The notes beneath the pieces were generated by a model. The model was not told the DNA's origin and searched no databases. It saw nothing but the letters and a program-made list of their open reading frames with translations. A stretch of 64,000 nucleotides of DNA from Meandrina meandrites (Eukaryota > Cnidaria > Anthozoa > Scleractinia > Meandrinidae), in the NCBI GenBank assembly GCA_963693305.1, contig OY855911.1, positions 30,768,939 to 30,832,938 of the forward strand, read 5' to 3'. Positions 12,250 to 23,147 of this stretch are shown in pieces. Positions within the stretch are counted from its first letter, which is position 1. The number at the start of each line of letters is the position of its first letter. A program made the position numbers and the translations under genes.

Positions 12250-12264
12250 TATTATTATTATTGT
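12187..12264. repeat. (ATT)n microsatellite
   Basis: About 25 ATT units with one interruption. Both strands give meaningless poly-Ile or poly-Tyr-like frames. Confidence 0.95.
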
Positions 12265-12564
12265 TATTGCTATTGCATAACGAACTTCTGGGATAAGATG
12301 GCTCTTTAGGGCCATTGACGAAAAATTCATTTATCCAATGAGTGTTTATTACATCCCGTTAGTAGGACGATAATTCAATTGCAACCACCTTCCTTGGAAA
12401 TCGTGAAGGGTAAAACAATATCTTTTTGTTTATAGTATACTTGAGAGGTTGACATTCGTATTATCCGAGTCATTCCTGTAAGTACATCCGGGACTTGCAA
12501 ATCGAGTATGAGAAAAAAATTAATCTTCGTTGATAGCTTCACTACAAGGTTGGTATTGTTTATA

Positions 12565-12694
12565 TCCTGGTCATTCTTGAAAGCATATCCGGGGCTCTGG
12601 GTACTCCAAAGGAGACGAGGAAGTACTGGATCGACCCCGCGAAGAACGGAAACCCTTTAAAAATCTACTGTGACATGACAACTGACGGTGGTAA
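12565..12694 (+). pseudogene. Broken cassette exon of copy 3
   Basis: Alignable to 1065-1217 of copy 1 along its length and followed by an intact gtaagt donor. The first Cys codon TGT is TGA (cattcttgaaagca) and a frame shift lies at ggagacgaggaagtactgg, so it cannot be included without ending translation. Confidence 0.6.
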
Positions 12695-13565
12695 GTGATG
12701 GATAATTCCTTGAGTAAAATAGGAAATTTCTTATTATGAAAAAAAAAAATGAGCCATTGGTCATTGGATTATTTTGGATATCGCGAAAACGTCATCCAAT
12801 AATTACGTTTGCATTCATACTTACAGAAAGTTATACTAATTTATTATTATGACTGACTGCTATTCCGGCACAGGTTGCATTTGGTAATCACGCAATAAAC
12901 GAAAAACTGTCACATGTTTACAAATCGTTCGAGTGCCATTGTTAGGCAATTTCTTGTGTATCGAATGTTTGTGTATAATAAAAGTTTAGCCTTGTTGTAT
13001 TTTCTGTCAAACAAATGCCAATTTTTGCTTTAATTCAGGTGGTTGGCTTCTGGTCTCCAAAGTTGTGATTGACGGCTCATCTCCCTTTCAACTGTCAGTT
13101 GAGATATCATACCGTGGAATAAGCAACTATTTTAACAACAAAACGGTGCTCGCGAAAAGCGCCATGGAAGAGCTGAGAACACACTTGTCTTTTACTCAAC
13201 TGAGATTCCACTGCAGTAAACAACTGGGGCGCACCTTCCACGTGACCACGGCCACTAACAGCACTGGTGAAGCTGTCGTCCAGTACTTCAGCGGTCAGAC
13301 GGACGTGCAGCCCGATGCCTGTGGCTCGTTTGTAAGAATGGATGATGACGACTCACTGTTAACTGGAGTTTGCCATAGGTGGGATTTTGAAGCTGGCAAA
13401 TGGGGGCATGGAAAATTTGGAGAGCAAGAGAGATTGTATAATCACGTTGCTTTTGTTTCGAATTCATATCATTGGTATTTGACTGCGGATGCCTCAAGAT
13501 TGGAATGCGATGACTTCAATGTTGGAGTGTCTTCCGGTGATTTTTGGAAAGTGTTTGTTCGTTAA

Positions 13566-15600
13566 AATAACTGATTGCTTAAATACTTTAAAAAGTGCAG
13601 AAGTTTAGCAGTTGGCATTCTGCATTCTACTTTGAGTGCTGCAGAGTTTTAGCTAATCAGCTGGTATCATGCTAGTAGACAGTTTGATAGTACTCAATAA
13701 GCACAAATTAATGTTAGTACGACGAAAGTGCTGGGAATGTTAGAATAGTTAAATAATCAGTATGCGTAAATAACCAGACTATTTGCACAAAATGTGAAAT
13801 AGCATTCGATATGTTTTCTATAAGCTTAAGCCTAGAAAATTCCATGATGAGAAATTGCGAAGAAGTATTGGTGACACATGCCATTTGATAAGAAGTTCTG
13901 TGATTGTTAGTCTATTGTTCAGGAGATTTAAAGGCAGTGTTACTGGAACACAGATTTCTTCGGAAATCTCGTCTTCATCTTACTTCTAAAGGATCATGTA
14001 ATCTAGGTCTTGAAGTCTCCTCAAGATGACTTCATTAATGTCATTCACAACTTCTGATGTGACGTAATGAATATTTGAAAGACATATATGATCAGCGATC
14101 CTCTCATTGTGTAAGCAATTTTTAAAGCATTTTCCTTAGCAAACTTAACAAACTTGTCTAAGTCTATTTTAGTTTACAGTCGGACCTCTTTAATACAGCC
14201 ACCAAAGGGGCACATCTAAAAGTCTGTATTATGAAGGTGTCGTATTGTAGAGGTGAGGCATGTATTAATTCTGGTTTCTCTGGGTGACTGTAAGGAGAGG
14301 TTCGTCTGTGTTTATCCCTCGCTAAGTCAGAAGTTACTTTTATCTCTTGAAATCTGTACGCGTTGTTAAATATTTATTACAGTACAGTTTTAACTATAAG
14401 CCAAAATAAATGGCTTGCTACAAAAATTATATTAAGGTTTCTGTTAACGATATTTAAAACAAGGAATTGGAAATGGCGCGCGTGCGTACGCAACCTGATG
14501 CAAACACTCAAAATAGATCGAGAGTTTGTGAGAATTTTAAAGTACATTTACGAGGGTCGACATAAATACTTTCAAATTCTCCTATAATGTGTTGCACAGG
14601 TGATTTAGACACAAAGGGGCTGACGGGTTTAGCTTTCAAGTTTTATAAAAGAATTGCACCGTACTCGTAAATCGTGAACTACTTTTACCTTTGGGCGGGA
14701 CTTTTCTATGAATTTATCACGCATTAAACACACGCTGGATTGGAAGAATATAACAAAACCTTGTAAATTTCAAAAGACTGTGGCTTTATCTGATTAACTC
14801 TGATAAATTGTCGTTGTTTTTATTCATTATTGTTTACCATATTGCCAGCACTTCGCATTTTAAAAATCGTCCCTTTTGGAAATGTTTGCTGTCCATGCGC
14901 AGTCCATGTGTCGTGTTCGTTGTCCCTGCTTGCGTTTTATTTCTTCTCAAATTGAAATGGCTGAGGAACAAGAGTGTTCACAAAAAATGAGAAGGAAAGA
15001 AATGAAAAGGAGAAGGAAGGAAAGGAAAGGAAAATAAAAGGACGGAAGGGAAGGGAAGGGAATTGTAGGGAATGGAAGGGAAAAGGCGATTGGTTAAAGG
15101 TAGAAAATGTAATCTTTTCTGTTACGGGACGAAATCCAGGAAGCAATGAACGGAATAAGCCATCGCGAAAACCACGGGATTATAGACACCTCCATAACGT
15201 TATTTATGTAGAGACTGGCGCATATAATAAACCTTATCTTAAATAACATTGACTATTCTAAAGGCTGGAATTCGGTATTTTATATCTGTTCATCAGTAAT
15301 ATGGTTAAACGCCACGATTCCGCGGTTTCATCTCTGTTGTGCAAAGAGAGCGGTGGGCATAGATTCGTCCTTTTTCCTTCGTAACTTTTGAGGAATACAC
15401 TTGAGAGAAATTTAACGTGTTATCTCATTTTTGTTCGGGGTTGTCGTCCGGTTAACAAGTGGCGGCCCGCGGTTTAAAATTCACGCAGCCATCTACATAA
15501 AAATAAATTAACGTTTTCACTTTTGCTTGATCATACGACTTACTGAAATAATTCAGTGACTACTTTCAAATGTTTTGTGATTGGAATAAAAAATAGTTGA
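13566..15600. other. Intergenic spacer after copy 3
   Basis: No gene is supported. At 14170-14270 is a repeat-like stretch (cggacctctttaatacagcc / gtattatgaaggtgtcgtatt). At 14995-15075 is a purine-rich (GGAA)n-like tract, and at 15060-15180 a block paralogous to 7560-7700. Confidence 0.5.
14995..15075. repeat. Purine-rich GGAA/GAAA low-complexity tract
   Basis: A run of aaggaaagga and gggaagggaa units, all purines on the + strand. The frames across it are artefacts. Confidence 0.8.
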
Positions 15601-15639
15601 ATGAATTTTTATTAGCACTCACCAAGCGCTCACGATTTC

Positions 15640-16104
15640 TTGATTGTATGAAACAAATTTGATTCATACAAATTCATTATTTATTCTCAAGACAAAGCGT
15701 CAGGAAAACAGAGTCTAAACATATTTTACTGACACGAAATGTAAGGCTTTACATCTGTACATCAATAATTTAAGAGAGAACATCGTGAATAAAGGAGAGA
15801 TTGTGGAGTTTATTTCTAAGAGACGGGAAGATTCTTCTCGATTCAAAACATATCAGGGTAAATTGCATGTTAGACAATAGTTACCATGGCAACTCAGAAA
15901 AAGGCAATGTTTCGTTGCATATGACATTTCTGAATGCTGCATTAAATTATTGATGGCTTTGAAAATGTAGCGAAAATCAGTTTTAACTTCACGAAAGAAA
16001 AAATTAAATTAAATCATCGTCCAGTCTTCGACAGATCCATGCTTTGCAGATTCAGCATTGATCATGTTTTCTGATCAATTATTTTAGAAATCATGTTTGA
16101 GAAG
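15640..16104 (+). promoter_or_regulatory. Upstream module with candidate 5'UTR exon and donor, probably for copy 4
   Basis: Paralogous to the modules at 2690-3211 and 3826-4352, including caagacaaagcgtcagg, ttaccatggcaactca, aaattattgatggctttgaaaa and the terminal splice donor ggtacgtact at 16105. The next coding exon with a matching acceptor (ttttgtag before 34689) belongs to copy 4, on the far side of the Polinton. If this assignment is right, the Polinton sits in the first intron of copy 4. This is inference from order only. Confidence 0.4.
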
Positions 16105-16109
16105 GTACG

Positions 16110-17846
16110 TACTTTTGAAAACCTTTTCCTCATTAAGACAGTCAGTCTGTGCGTTTTTTGCTGTTAAATATTCCTTCTTCTTGAGATTTCATTCGCAAGG
16201 TAAGTCTAACCTTTTTAAAACACTTGCACAAGCAAAGTATGTTATTATTTAAGTCATAGTGATTTGATCACTAAATATTCTGTTCTATTCTGGTTGACTC
16301 GATCACTTCTAAAAAAATATGTGATTTTTCTGAAACGCTTGAGGCTATTAATGTACATCTAACGAGTTGGGATAACATTTTTTAAATAACTCGATACTCG
16401 TATATATTTCCGTTTCAAATACGAAACCTTTGTTACTTTGTCAACTAATAGTGTTAAGACTGCGTAAAAGGTTTTTTCGAAGTTTTCAAGAAAATCCGTT
16501 TTTACAGAAATAATGACATATGATTTATTTTCTTTTCAATGCATTATGAATTATTGAATTATTGTAAAAATGAGACAAATTCTAAAATTCACAGCTAAGG
16601 ATAAAAAAATTCAATTTCGTTTGTATTTGTTATGTTAGGTATGCAAGGGTATAACTAAAGTCACTGGATAGCTTTTTTCTGGTCAAATATCCTTTTATTT
16701 CAGAGGAAAATTCAAATGGCTAAATTCCGTTAAAATCGCCATTTGAGCTTTCTTTATAAGACTTAAATCTTTTTAAGGAATCTCTAAATATCGTTTTGAA
16801 TGATTTTGCATGGTAAATATAAATTTAAGTTCGAAGGCATCATACTGGAGTAAAAAAATTCACTGGAGTAAAACTCTTTCGTGAGGTGAATTAATTTTTG
16901 CCTTGTGTGAAACCTTAAAATGGGCTTAGCTTTTTGATCTTGGAGAACTGGCCTAGAGATTCCTGTAAAAATTTCTTGGAACGATGCAGGGTTTTCAAGG
17001 TCTGTTAAATTAATGGAAATATTTGACCTTCAGTTCTGGTGACCATTCCATTTGTAGTGTAGACATATCTTTTAATCCGCATCACTTCCTTTAACCCATA
17101 ATAGGTTGGAACACACACACACACAAAAACATTTCGAAGCGATCCTGGGTTAGTTGTTGTAGACGACAGGTACAAAATCCAATTTTAGGGCAGCGTAGTT
17201 TTGTTTGCAAGACAACTAGTATGTCAGTCGCAAACTGTCATGGTGGAAATTAATTCAGTCCATGAAGCACTAAATGTGTTGGAAATTGAATTATTTTGTA
17301 TCCAAAAAACAACACAATATTTACCAAAATCTTGCCAAAAGATATGACGAAATTTTTTAAAAAAATATTTGAGTGTTTTAAAGGTGGTACAGTGATTTAT
17401 GTTTGGATGCGAGGCTCTCGAATAAATGTAATAATGCAGTGTCTCAAATGGCATTGTAACGGAATTTCGTTATTTGAGTTTTTCTCCGAAATAAAAGGAT
17501 ATTTGACCGAAAAAAATAACCGTCCAGTGATTTTAATTATACCACATCCTGCCTAACATAAAAATATATGCGAAATTATCCACCCCTGCCGCGATATGTT
17601 TGAATTTTACAGACAGACGCCCTTAATCACATTTGAAAATAGTGAATCACGATCAAACATTGATTTAACCGAAAGGACTACTTTCCATTGTGCAATTCTT
17701 TTAAATTTAACCACTGTCAAAAATTATAGATTTAACAGTGTAAGGAAATCCAAAGTAATGTAATTTGCAGCGAAAAATAGTGAGGAAAGTCACTAAACAC
17801 TCTCAGGATAAATTTTGTTGAGCTCCAACTAAATAAATACTTGAGA
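16110..17846. other. AT-rich spacer or first-intron sequence left of the Polinton
   Basis: No gene is supported. It holds an (AC)n stretch near 17111 and the empty homologous site for the 8636-10192 foldback at about 17640-17745. The block aaggaaatccaa...gaaagtc(a/g)ctaaa is shared with 10217, showing orthology of the two spacers. Confidence 0.5.
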
Positions 17847-17852
17847 TAGAGA
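17847..17852. other. Left target-site duplication TAGAGA
   Basis: tagaga at 17847-17852 matches 34531-34536. The last base coincides with the first base of the element, so the duplication is 5 bp, or 6 bp with one shared base; six is usual for Polintons. Confidence 0.75.
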
Positions 17853-18012
17853 GTAGTAATATCGGAGTCCATCAAATACCACTTCGGGCGCACCCGCCTA
17901 ATTTTGCCTCTTTCCGAGACTAGTACTCCGGGGATAAACCCCTTCGTACTAGGGAAAGAGGCAAAAGGCGGGTGCTGCTCAGTAGTATTTGATGGACTCC
18001 GATATTACTACT
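17852..18012. repeat. Left terminal inverted repeat of the Polinton, itself an interrupted palindrome
   Basis: The 161 bases are the exact reverse complement of 34370-34530. Within this copy, 17852-17879 (28 bases, agtagtaatatcggag...) pair perfectly with 17985-18012. A second stem pairs cacccgcct..tttgcctctttcc with ggaaagaggcaaa..ggcgggtg. A third pairs ctagtac with gtactag, and the tip ggggataaacccc forms a small hairpin. Between stems one and two is an unequal bubble (cacttcgggcg versus ctgctcagta). The shape resembles an unfolded viral terminal hairpin. Confidence 0.95.
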
Positions 18013-18041
18013 TAGGCAAACAGGAGTAAACACCGCCCATT

Positions 18042-18078
18042 TAGAGGAACGCAGCAGCATGGTAACAACAATTAATAA
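18042..18078. repeat. Inner, diverged part of the left terminal repeat
   Basis: tagaggaacgcagcagcatggtaacaa... aligns, after an equal 29-base spacer, with the inverse complement of about 34305-34340, at about 33 of 37 matching positions. The 29-base spacer itself matches poorly. So homology extends inward but is much less conserved than the terminal palindrome. Confidence 0.7.
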
Positions 18079-18100
18079 CAATTAAAAATATTTTCCACAT

Positions 18101-18106
18101 TATATA
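18101..18106 (+). promoter_or_regulatory. TATATA motif before polB
   Basis: tatata lies two bases before the ATG at 18109 (tatatacgATG). The same short-spaced motif precedes most genes of this element and is the probable core promoter. Confidence 0.55.
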
Positions 18107-18108
18107 CG

Positions 18109-21100
18109 ATGGACAAAATTGATCTCAGATCTTTGGAAGAAGAGCTTGCAAATCTTGATCCCGAAGATTTGCGATATTTATCAAAATTAATTGCAGAAGA
18201 CACGCCCACAATTCAAAATGTAATAAATACTCTGCTGGAAGAACCAATCCCAGAAGGTGTAAATAAAAAATTAAAAGCCCCGCTAAAGCCTGATAAATTA
18301 AAACCAACACCACCGCCAAGAAACAGAAAAAGAAACAAAAAAGAAACCGTATTGAAAATATTTGACCCCATCCGCCCGAACAAGGTGAAAACGGTGACAG
18401 ATTATCAGAATGAGGTTCTGGACCTGTACCACGACACGGAATACGAGGGGGTAGAAGAGAAGAGCGGTAGACGTTACAAGAGGTGGCGTATAGTATCGGG
18501 GTTAAATAAAGACCTCACACCAAGGTTTATGAAAAAAATAAGAGAGAACGTGGGAACATCTTTTTACATGAGCCACAGTTACGCGTACTTCTTAGAAAAC
18601 ATCGAAGACGGATCCAGACTAATTTATTACCAAAATAAGGGCTCTCCATGGATGAAAACGTACGCAGACGCAGAAAAATGGATAAGGGAAAGGGAGGAGA
18701 TACGTCTAGATCCAGATAACACCGAAAGGCCAGATACAAAGTGGATCTTTGAGGCACATTTTAACGTAGATGTAAAGGTTGTGCTCGACCGCCAGCCATT
18801 GATGGGAACAGGACCCTTACCAGACTGGCTACGCAATCTGGCACACGCTTCTAGAGGGAAGGCAATGGTAGCTCTAGACAGCTATGGGGACAATCTGTGT
18901 CTATGGCGCTGTATAGCTGTGCACAAAGGAGCTAGGCCAGATCGAAGTACAAAAGCCGCGCAAGATCAAGCCAAGAGTTTCTACAAGCTCAAGAACGCTC
19001 CGAAGAATTGCGCAAAAACATCGCTAGATGAATTGGAAAAGGTGGAAACGCATCTAAACAAAGGCAAGGCTTTCGCAGAATGGGAAGGAATCAGAGTTTA
19101 TATCCCCGAACTGGCAAATGCGGATGAAATCGAAATGGGAATAGAAACAAATCCCACAATAGTTTGGCATCTAATGAGAAACCCGGCACCACAAATCAAA
19201 AACATCATGACAATAGGGCTATATGGAGAGCACGCGTTCCTGATAAAAGACATCACGAAGCTGGCGAAAACGTACGAATGCAACCATTGCCACGCAAGAT
19301 TCACAAAGGCATGCAACCTCCAACGTCACGCAGAAAGATGCGCCCAAGGTAAAACCGTAATACACTGTCCAGGTGAAAAAGTTGAAGCGCCACAGACAGC
19401 ATATCAGAAAGCGTTTTACCCGAAACACAGCGCATCAAAAGAATCAATACAGTGGTTAAATTACGTGGCAAAACGATGGAATCTAAAAATAGCGCACGCA
19501 ATGTCAGGACACGGGGGAGAACGCTGGATAGAGAAAAGGCCGGTTGACGGGTACAACCATGAGAAAAAGTTGGTTTTACAATATCACGGCTGCCACTGGC
19601 ACGGATGTCCAAAATGTTATCCGGATCGAAACCAAATAATAGAACACGGCGGCAAGACAGTAGAAGAACTCTACCAAGCAACAGTAAAAAGAACGGCACA
19701 TCTGCGAAAGGTGGGATACAAAGTGGTGGAATGCTGGTCATGTCAATGGCTCGTTCCAGGAGGGGTAGACAAACACGGTAAAGATTCACCAAAGGCAAAA
19801 ACAAAAAGTTATCCACATGCGATTTTGTATGACTTTGAGGCGTACGGAGACAAAAACCATCGAAAGGAACCAACAGGAAATCTCACGATTGAGAACAAAC
19901 ACATACCAATCTCAGTAAGCGTGGGCGATACATTGGAAAGAGAGCCAACCCACATCTGTGAAAAAAACCCCAAAGTGTTGGTTCAAAAGTTCATGGAAGA
20001 ACTGAAAAGACGAGAGAAAAACATCAGAGCAAAAGTGCGCGCAGAATTCATGCCGACAGACATCGAGCTGATACCAAAAGATCAAAGGAAAAAAATAGAA
20101 GAATGGTGCGACCAGGTGCCAACACTGGGGTTCAACTCAGGAAGTTATGATTTGAACCTGATAAAGAATTACTTCGCGGAACAGCTCGCAGGTACAACCA
20201 ACAAAGTGAGAGTGGCAAAGAATGGGAGTAAAATCATGTTCTTACTCACGGACAGATTGCGTTTCCTGGACATAATCAACTACTTGGGCCCAGGAATCAG
20301 CTACGCGAAATGGGTGGAAGCGTACGACTGCAAGGCAACAAAATCCTGGCTCCCATACGAGTGGTTTAACAGCGCAGAAAAGCTGGATTACCCAGGATTG
20401 CCAGATTACCTGCACTGGTATTCGAAGCTTAAAAATGAGTACGTGCTAACGCGGAAAGAATGGGAGGAATGTCAGAGACTGTTCAAAGAAAAAGGGATGA
20501 AAACCTTTAAAGACTGGCTGAAATATTACAATAATCTGGATGTGGCACCCGGGCTTGAAGCGCTCCAAAAAATGAAAAACTTTTACATAGAGAAGGGGAT
20601 AGACATAATGAAAGACGCAGTCAGCATACCGGGGGTGAGTTTGCATTACTTGCTAAAAGGTGCAATAGAACGCAAAGCGGAACTGTACGCCCCAAGTAAA
20701 GAAGCATATGAAATGTTAAAAGAAGCGGTAGTGGGAGGGCCAAGTTTGGTCTTTACAAGATATCATGAAGCAGGGAAAACGCGGATCAGATCGCATCAAT
20801 ACACGATCCCAAGGGATGGAGAAGTTATAACAGGAGCCCACGCGAAACTTTGTCAAAACATCCTCGGATATGACGCGAACGCGCTGTACCTCTCAACAAT
20901 GCTGAGAGAAATGCCATGCGGGAAAGAAAGGGTGTGCCACTACACAGACGAGTACCAAATTGATGCGGTCCCAATATTCACACAAAGATTAAAAGAAAAA
21001 AGCTGGTTCGGGTACGCAGAAGTGGACATAGAAATCCCAAACCACTTGCACCAAAAGTTTGAAGAAATGTGTCCGTTCTTTCACAACAAAATGGTACCAA

Positions 21101-22131
21101 CCAAAGCTGTCCCAAAGCATATGAAAGAATACTTGAGAGCAACAGGAAGAAAACTAGTGGAGAAAAACAAGAAACTAATGGGAACGCTGTCAGCACAGAG
21201 GATACTTTTATATGAGCCGCTGCTGCAATGGTACATAAACCACGGGGCAAAGATAACTAGAGTCTACCGGACGATCGACTACGAGCCGAAAGTAATATTC
21301 GAATGGTTCGTGAAAGAAGTCACAGAAAACCGCCGTACAGGGGATGTGGACAAAAGCAAAGCACTATTGGGTGATATATTCAAACTTCTGGGAAACAGTG
21401 GATATGGGAAGCTGATAGAAGCGTTAGAGCGGCAAACAAACGTAATTTACACCAAAGATGAAAAGGTGGTGGACAGAGCATTGAGAAGCGCATACTTTTC
21501 AGACTTGGATGAGATTGGAGAAGCATATGAGTTAGAAAGTAGAAAAGCACGGATAACAATCAGACGCCCATTTCAGGTAGGAATAGCGGTGTATCAGCTA
21601 GCCAAGTTGAGGATGCTTGAATTTTACTACGACTTCTTGGATAGGTATCTTGACAGGAAAGATTTCGAGCTGATCCAGATGGATACAGACAGCAACTACC
21701 TCGCAATCTCAGGAAAGAGTCTGGAAGACATTGTGAAACCAGATATGAGAGAAGAATTCGAGAAAGAAAAAAAGAACTGGCTGGCATGGGACAAATGGAG
21801 CGGAAGAACGCCGGGACTGTTCAAAAAAGAATTCGAAGGGGAGCGGATGATCGCGCTGTGCTCCAAATGTTATTATACAGAAGATGGGGAAGCAAAAAAG
21901 AAGAAACTGAGCTCAAAGGGGATGTCAAAGAGGCAAAACGAGATCAACTGGCACCGTTTCAAGGCAGCGCTAGATGGAAACAAAGACATGGCAACAAACC
22001 GCGGATTCCGGATGCGGGACGGGAACATGGTAACATACGAGCAGGAGAAGCTGGGGTTGAGCGCATATTATGACAAAAGATGGGTGCTGCCGGATGGAAT
22101 ACACACGGAACCAATTGAATACCATATCTAG
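18109..22131 (+). CDS. POLB: Protein-primed family B DNA polymerase of Polinton
   Basis: 1340 residues, the replicative polymerase of the element. 3'-5' exonuclease motifs: ExoI DFE at D575-E577, ExoII FNSGSYD with D681, ExoIII YNNLD with D811. Polymerase motifs: A YDANALYLS (D922), B KLLGNSGYG (N1096-G1100), C MDTDS (D1192, D1194). Ahead of these lie accessory parts: a region with C264 (DNLCLWRC) and H375 (GEHAFLI) that may be an OTU-like cysteine protease fold; a zinc-finger C391-C394-H407-C411; and a block with HGCHWHGCPKC (from H493), resembling the Vsr-like nuclease region seen in other Polinton polymerases. The OTU and nuclease calls are inference; catalysis and folds of those parts are unproven. 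The ATG follows TATATA. The stop shares the palindrome CTAG with the stop of the convergent integrase. All catalytic motifs look intact. Confidence 0.95.
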   Translation: MDKIDLRSLEEELANLDPEDLRYLSKLIAEDTPTIQNVINTLLEEPIPEGVNKKLKAPLKPDKLKPTPPPRNRKRNKKETVLKIFDPIRPNKVKTVTDYQNEVLDLYHDTEYEGVEEKSGRRYKRWRIVSGLNKDLTPRFMKKIRENVGTSFYMSHSYAYFLENIEDGSRLIYYQNKGSPWMKTYADAEKWIREREEIRLDPDNTERPDTKWIFEAHFNVDVKVVLDRQPLMGTGPLPDWLRNLAHASRGKAMVALDSYGDNLCLWRCIAVHKGARPDRSTKAAQDQAKSFYKLKNAPKNCAKTSLDELEKVETHLNKGKAFAEWEGIRVYIPELANADEIEMGIETNPTIVWHLMRNPAPQIKNIMTIGLYGEHAFLIKDITKLAKTYECNHCHARFTKACNLQRHAERCAQGKTVIHCPGEKVEAPQTAYQKAFYPKHSASKESIQWLNYVAKRWNLKIAHAMSGHGGERWIEKRPVDGYNHEKKLVLQYHGCHWHGCPKCYPDRNQIIEHGGKTVEELYQATVKRTAHLRKVGYKVVECWSCQWLVPGGVDKHGKDSPKAKTKSYPHAILYDFEAYGDKNHRKEPTGNLTIENKHIPISVSVGDTLEREPTHICEKNPKVLVQKFMEELKRREKNIRAKVRAEFMPTDIELIPKDQRKKIEEWCDQVPTLGFNSGSYDLNLIKNYFAEQLAGTTNKVRVAKNGSKIMFLLTDRLRFLDIINYLGPGISYAKWVEAYDCKATKSWLPYEWFNSAEKLDYPGLPDYLHWYSKLKNEYVLTRKEWEECQRLFKEKGMKTFKDWLKYYNNLDVAPGLEALQKMKNFYIEKGIDIMKDAVSIPGVSLHYLLKGAIERKAELYAPSKEAYEMLKEAVVGGPSLVFTRYHEAGKTRIRSHQYTIPRDGEVITGAHAKLCQNILGYDANALYLSTMLREMPCGKERVCHYTDEYQIDAVPIFTQRLKEKSWFGYAEVDIEIPNHLHQKFEEMCPFFHNKMVPTKAVPKHMKEYLRATGRKLVEKNKKLMGTLSAQRILLYEPLLQWYINHGAKITRVYRTIDYEPKVIFEWFVKEVTENRRTGDVDKSKALLGDIFKLLGNSGYGKLIEALERQTNVIYTKDEKVVDRALRSAYFSDLDEIGEAYELESRKARITIRRPFQVGIAVYQLAKLRMLEFYYDFLDRYLDRKDFELIQMDTDSNYLAISGKSLEDIVKPDMREEFEKEKKNWLAWDKWSGRTPGLFKKEFEGERMIALCSKCYYTEDGEAKKKKLSSKGMSKRQNEINWHRFKAALDGNKDMATNRGFRMRDGNMVTYEQEKLGLSAYYDKRWVLPDGIHTEPIEYHI

Positions 22132-23138
22132 TTTACATTAGTTGGGGGTAATTGTGTGTTGGGAGGTACAACAAGTAGTTCTTCACGTACAAAGCCACGT
22201 TTGGGTCCGTCATACAAATAGTAGAGAACAGGCTGATTTGGTTTGGTAAAAGATCGTTCAATATTGTAAACTTTCAAAGACCAGATTGGATCAGTGGCTC
22301 TTTTTGTCCCACCTTCAAGCTCACCAGGTTCGTACAAATACCGAAGCATAGCGTTGGATGGGAGCTTTTTTTCGTTCAAACCAACAGGTCTCAAATATTT
22401 AGTTGACGGTTCTGCATAAACATTTTTTTTCTTGATTGCAACAGCAGGTTTCATACCAATCAATCGAGTGACTTGGTTGTTCAGAGCAGAAACAACTGAG
22501 GGAAGCCTTTTTACCCACACAGTAGACCGCAAACCCTCAGGTGAACGCATTTCAACCGCGTACTGATACCCGAACAAACGCTCAGCCAAGGTACGATTGA
22601 AACGTTCAACAATAGCTTGGTCTCTATGAATTTCAGGGTGGCCACGTCTGATAGAAGTTTTGTGATTTTCCATTTCTTTTGAAACAGCGCCCATAAATTC
22701 ACGCCCAGGATCAACCTGCAACAGTTGAGGCCATTTCAAAGGTCCACGTGTATAAATTGTCTTAAAAGCTTTGGCAACCTCATCAGAGTTTTTAGAAGTT
22801 AAAGGTTGAGCTTCTTTGAATCTGCTGGCAATGTCAACAACGGTAAGCGCGTATTTGTAAGTGCTACGGCCCACTTTGTCATGTTGCAGAAAAAGAAGGT
22901 CTGCCTGATGCACTTTGTTGGGTGTAGGCACGTCGAATTTTAGACGAGGAATGTAGCGCGGTGCGGGGAGGTAAATCTGCCAGAGCGCTTGTTTGAACAA
23001 CCATTCTTTGGCAACAACTTCAGGAACCTTCGCAGCGACCGCTAATTTTTTAATGGCAGAGATACCTTTCCAGTAACCCTGCGGGCTGTAATAATGCCGC
23101 TCTAATTTTCTATCCATTAAATAATTATGCGCGGACAT
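22128..23138 (-). CDS. INT: Retroviral-type (rve) integrase of Polinton
   Basis: 336 residues; catalyses insertion of element DNA into the host chromosome. The DDE triad is visible: D80 (HQADLL), D143 (LLQVDPGREF) and E178 (HRDQAIVERFN), with the expected 34-residue gap between second D and E. A C-terminal segment (about 270-336) with YNIERSF and VREELLVV resembles the small beta-barrel/chromo-like tail of Ty3/gypsy and Polinton integrases. The start is MSAHNYL at 23138, with the ATG embedded in TATATATG. The divergent 176-residue ORF starts only 6 bases away, so both probably share one promoter. The stop overlaps polB's stop within CTAG. Confidence 0.95.
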   Translation of the reverse strand: MSAHNYLMDRKLERHYYSPQGYWKGISAIKKLAVAAKVPEVVAKEWLFKQALWQIYLPAPRYIPRLKFDVPTPNKVHQADLLFLQHDKVGRSTYKYALTVVDIASRFKEAQPLTSKNSDEVAKAFKTIYTRGPLKWPQLLQVDPGREFMGAVSKEMENHKTSIRRGHPEIHRDQAIVERFNRTLAERLFGYQYAVEMRSPEGLRSTVWVKRLPSVVSALNNQVTRLIGMKPAVAIKKKNVYAEPSTKYLRPVGLNEKKLPSNAMLRYLYEPGELEGGTKRATDPIWSLKVYNIERSFTKPNQPVLYYLYDGPKRGFVREELLVVPPNTQLPPTNVN

Positions 23139-23147
23139 ATATAGATG
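23136..23147. promoter_or_regulatory. Shared bidirectional start region between integrase and 176-residue ORF
   Basis: The sequence catatatagatg holds two outward-facing start codons, CAT at 23136-23138 for the - strand and ATG at 23145-23147 for the + strand, separated by six bases. A TATATA-like core overlaps both. Transcripts in both directions would have almost no 5' leader if initiation is at the core; more likely initiation starts within the opposite gene or the core is an initiator. This is the tightest divergent pair in the window. Confidence 0.6.

Larger units (their letters stand above)
11255..13565 (+). pseudogene. PAN-domain secreted protein, skeletal organic matrix protein 5-like, copy 3 (nonsense codon in exon 1)
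   Basis: Exons by homology: 11255-11561, 11667-11825 and 13039-13565. Splice sites are intact (tttcag / gtaata / cccag / gtaagt / attcag). The PAN exon reads normally from a signal peptide MLFIAILLMVSII until codon 95, where the TAC of the paralogs is TAA (11537-11539), so the message would encode only a 94-residue secreted PAN domain. Exon 2 and the last exon remain open and well conserved, implying recent inactivation or a functional short form. Exon 2 carries a two-residue insertion (NSSGESL) relative to the others. The cassette exon at 12565-12694 is also broken. Confidence 0.65.

Noticed and set aside
12023..12330. Frames with poly-Ile or poly-Tyr
   Set aside because: Translation of the ATT microsatellite; not protein coding.
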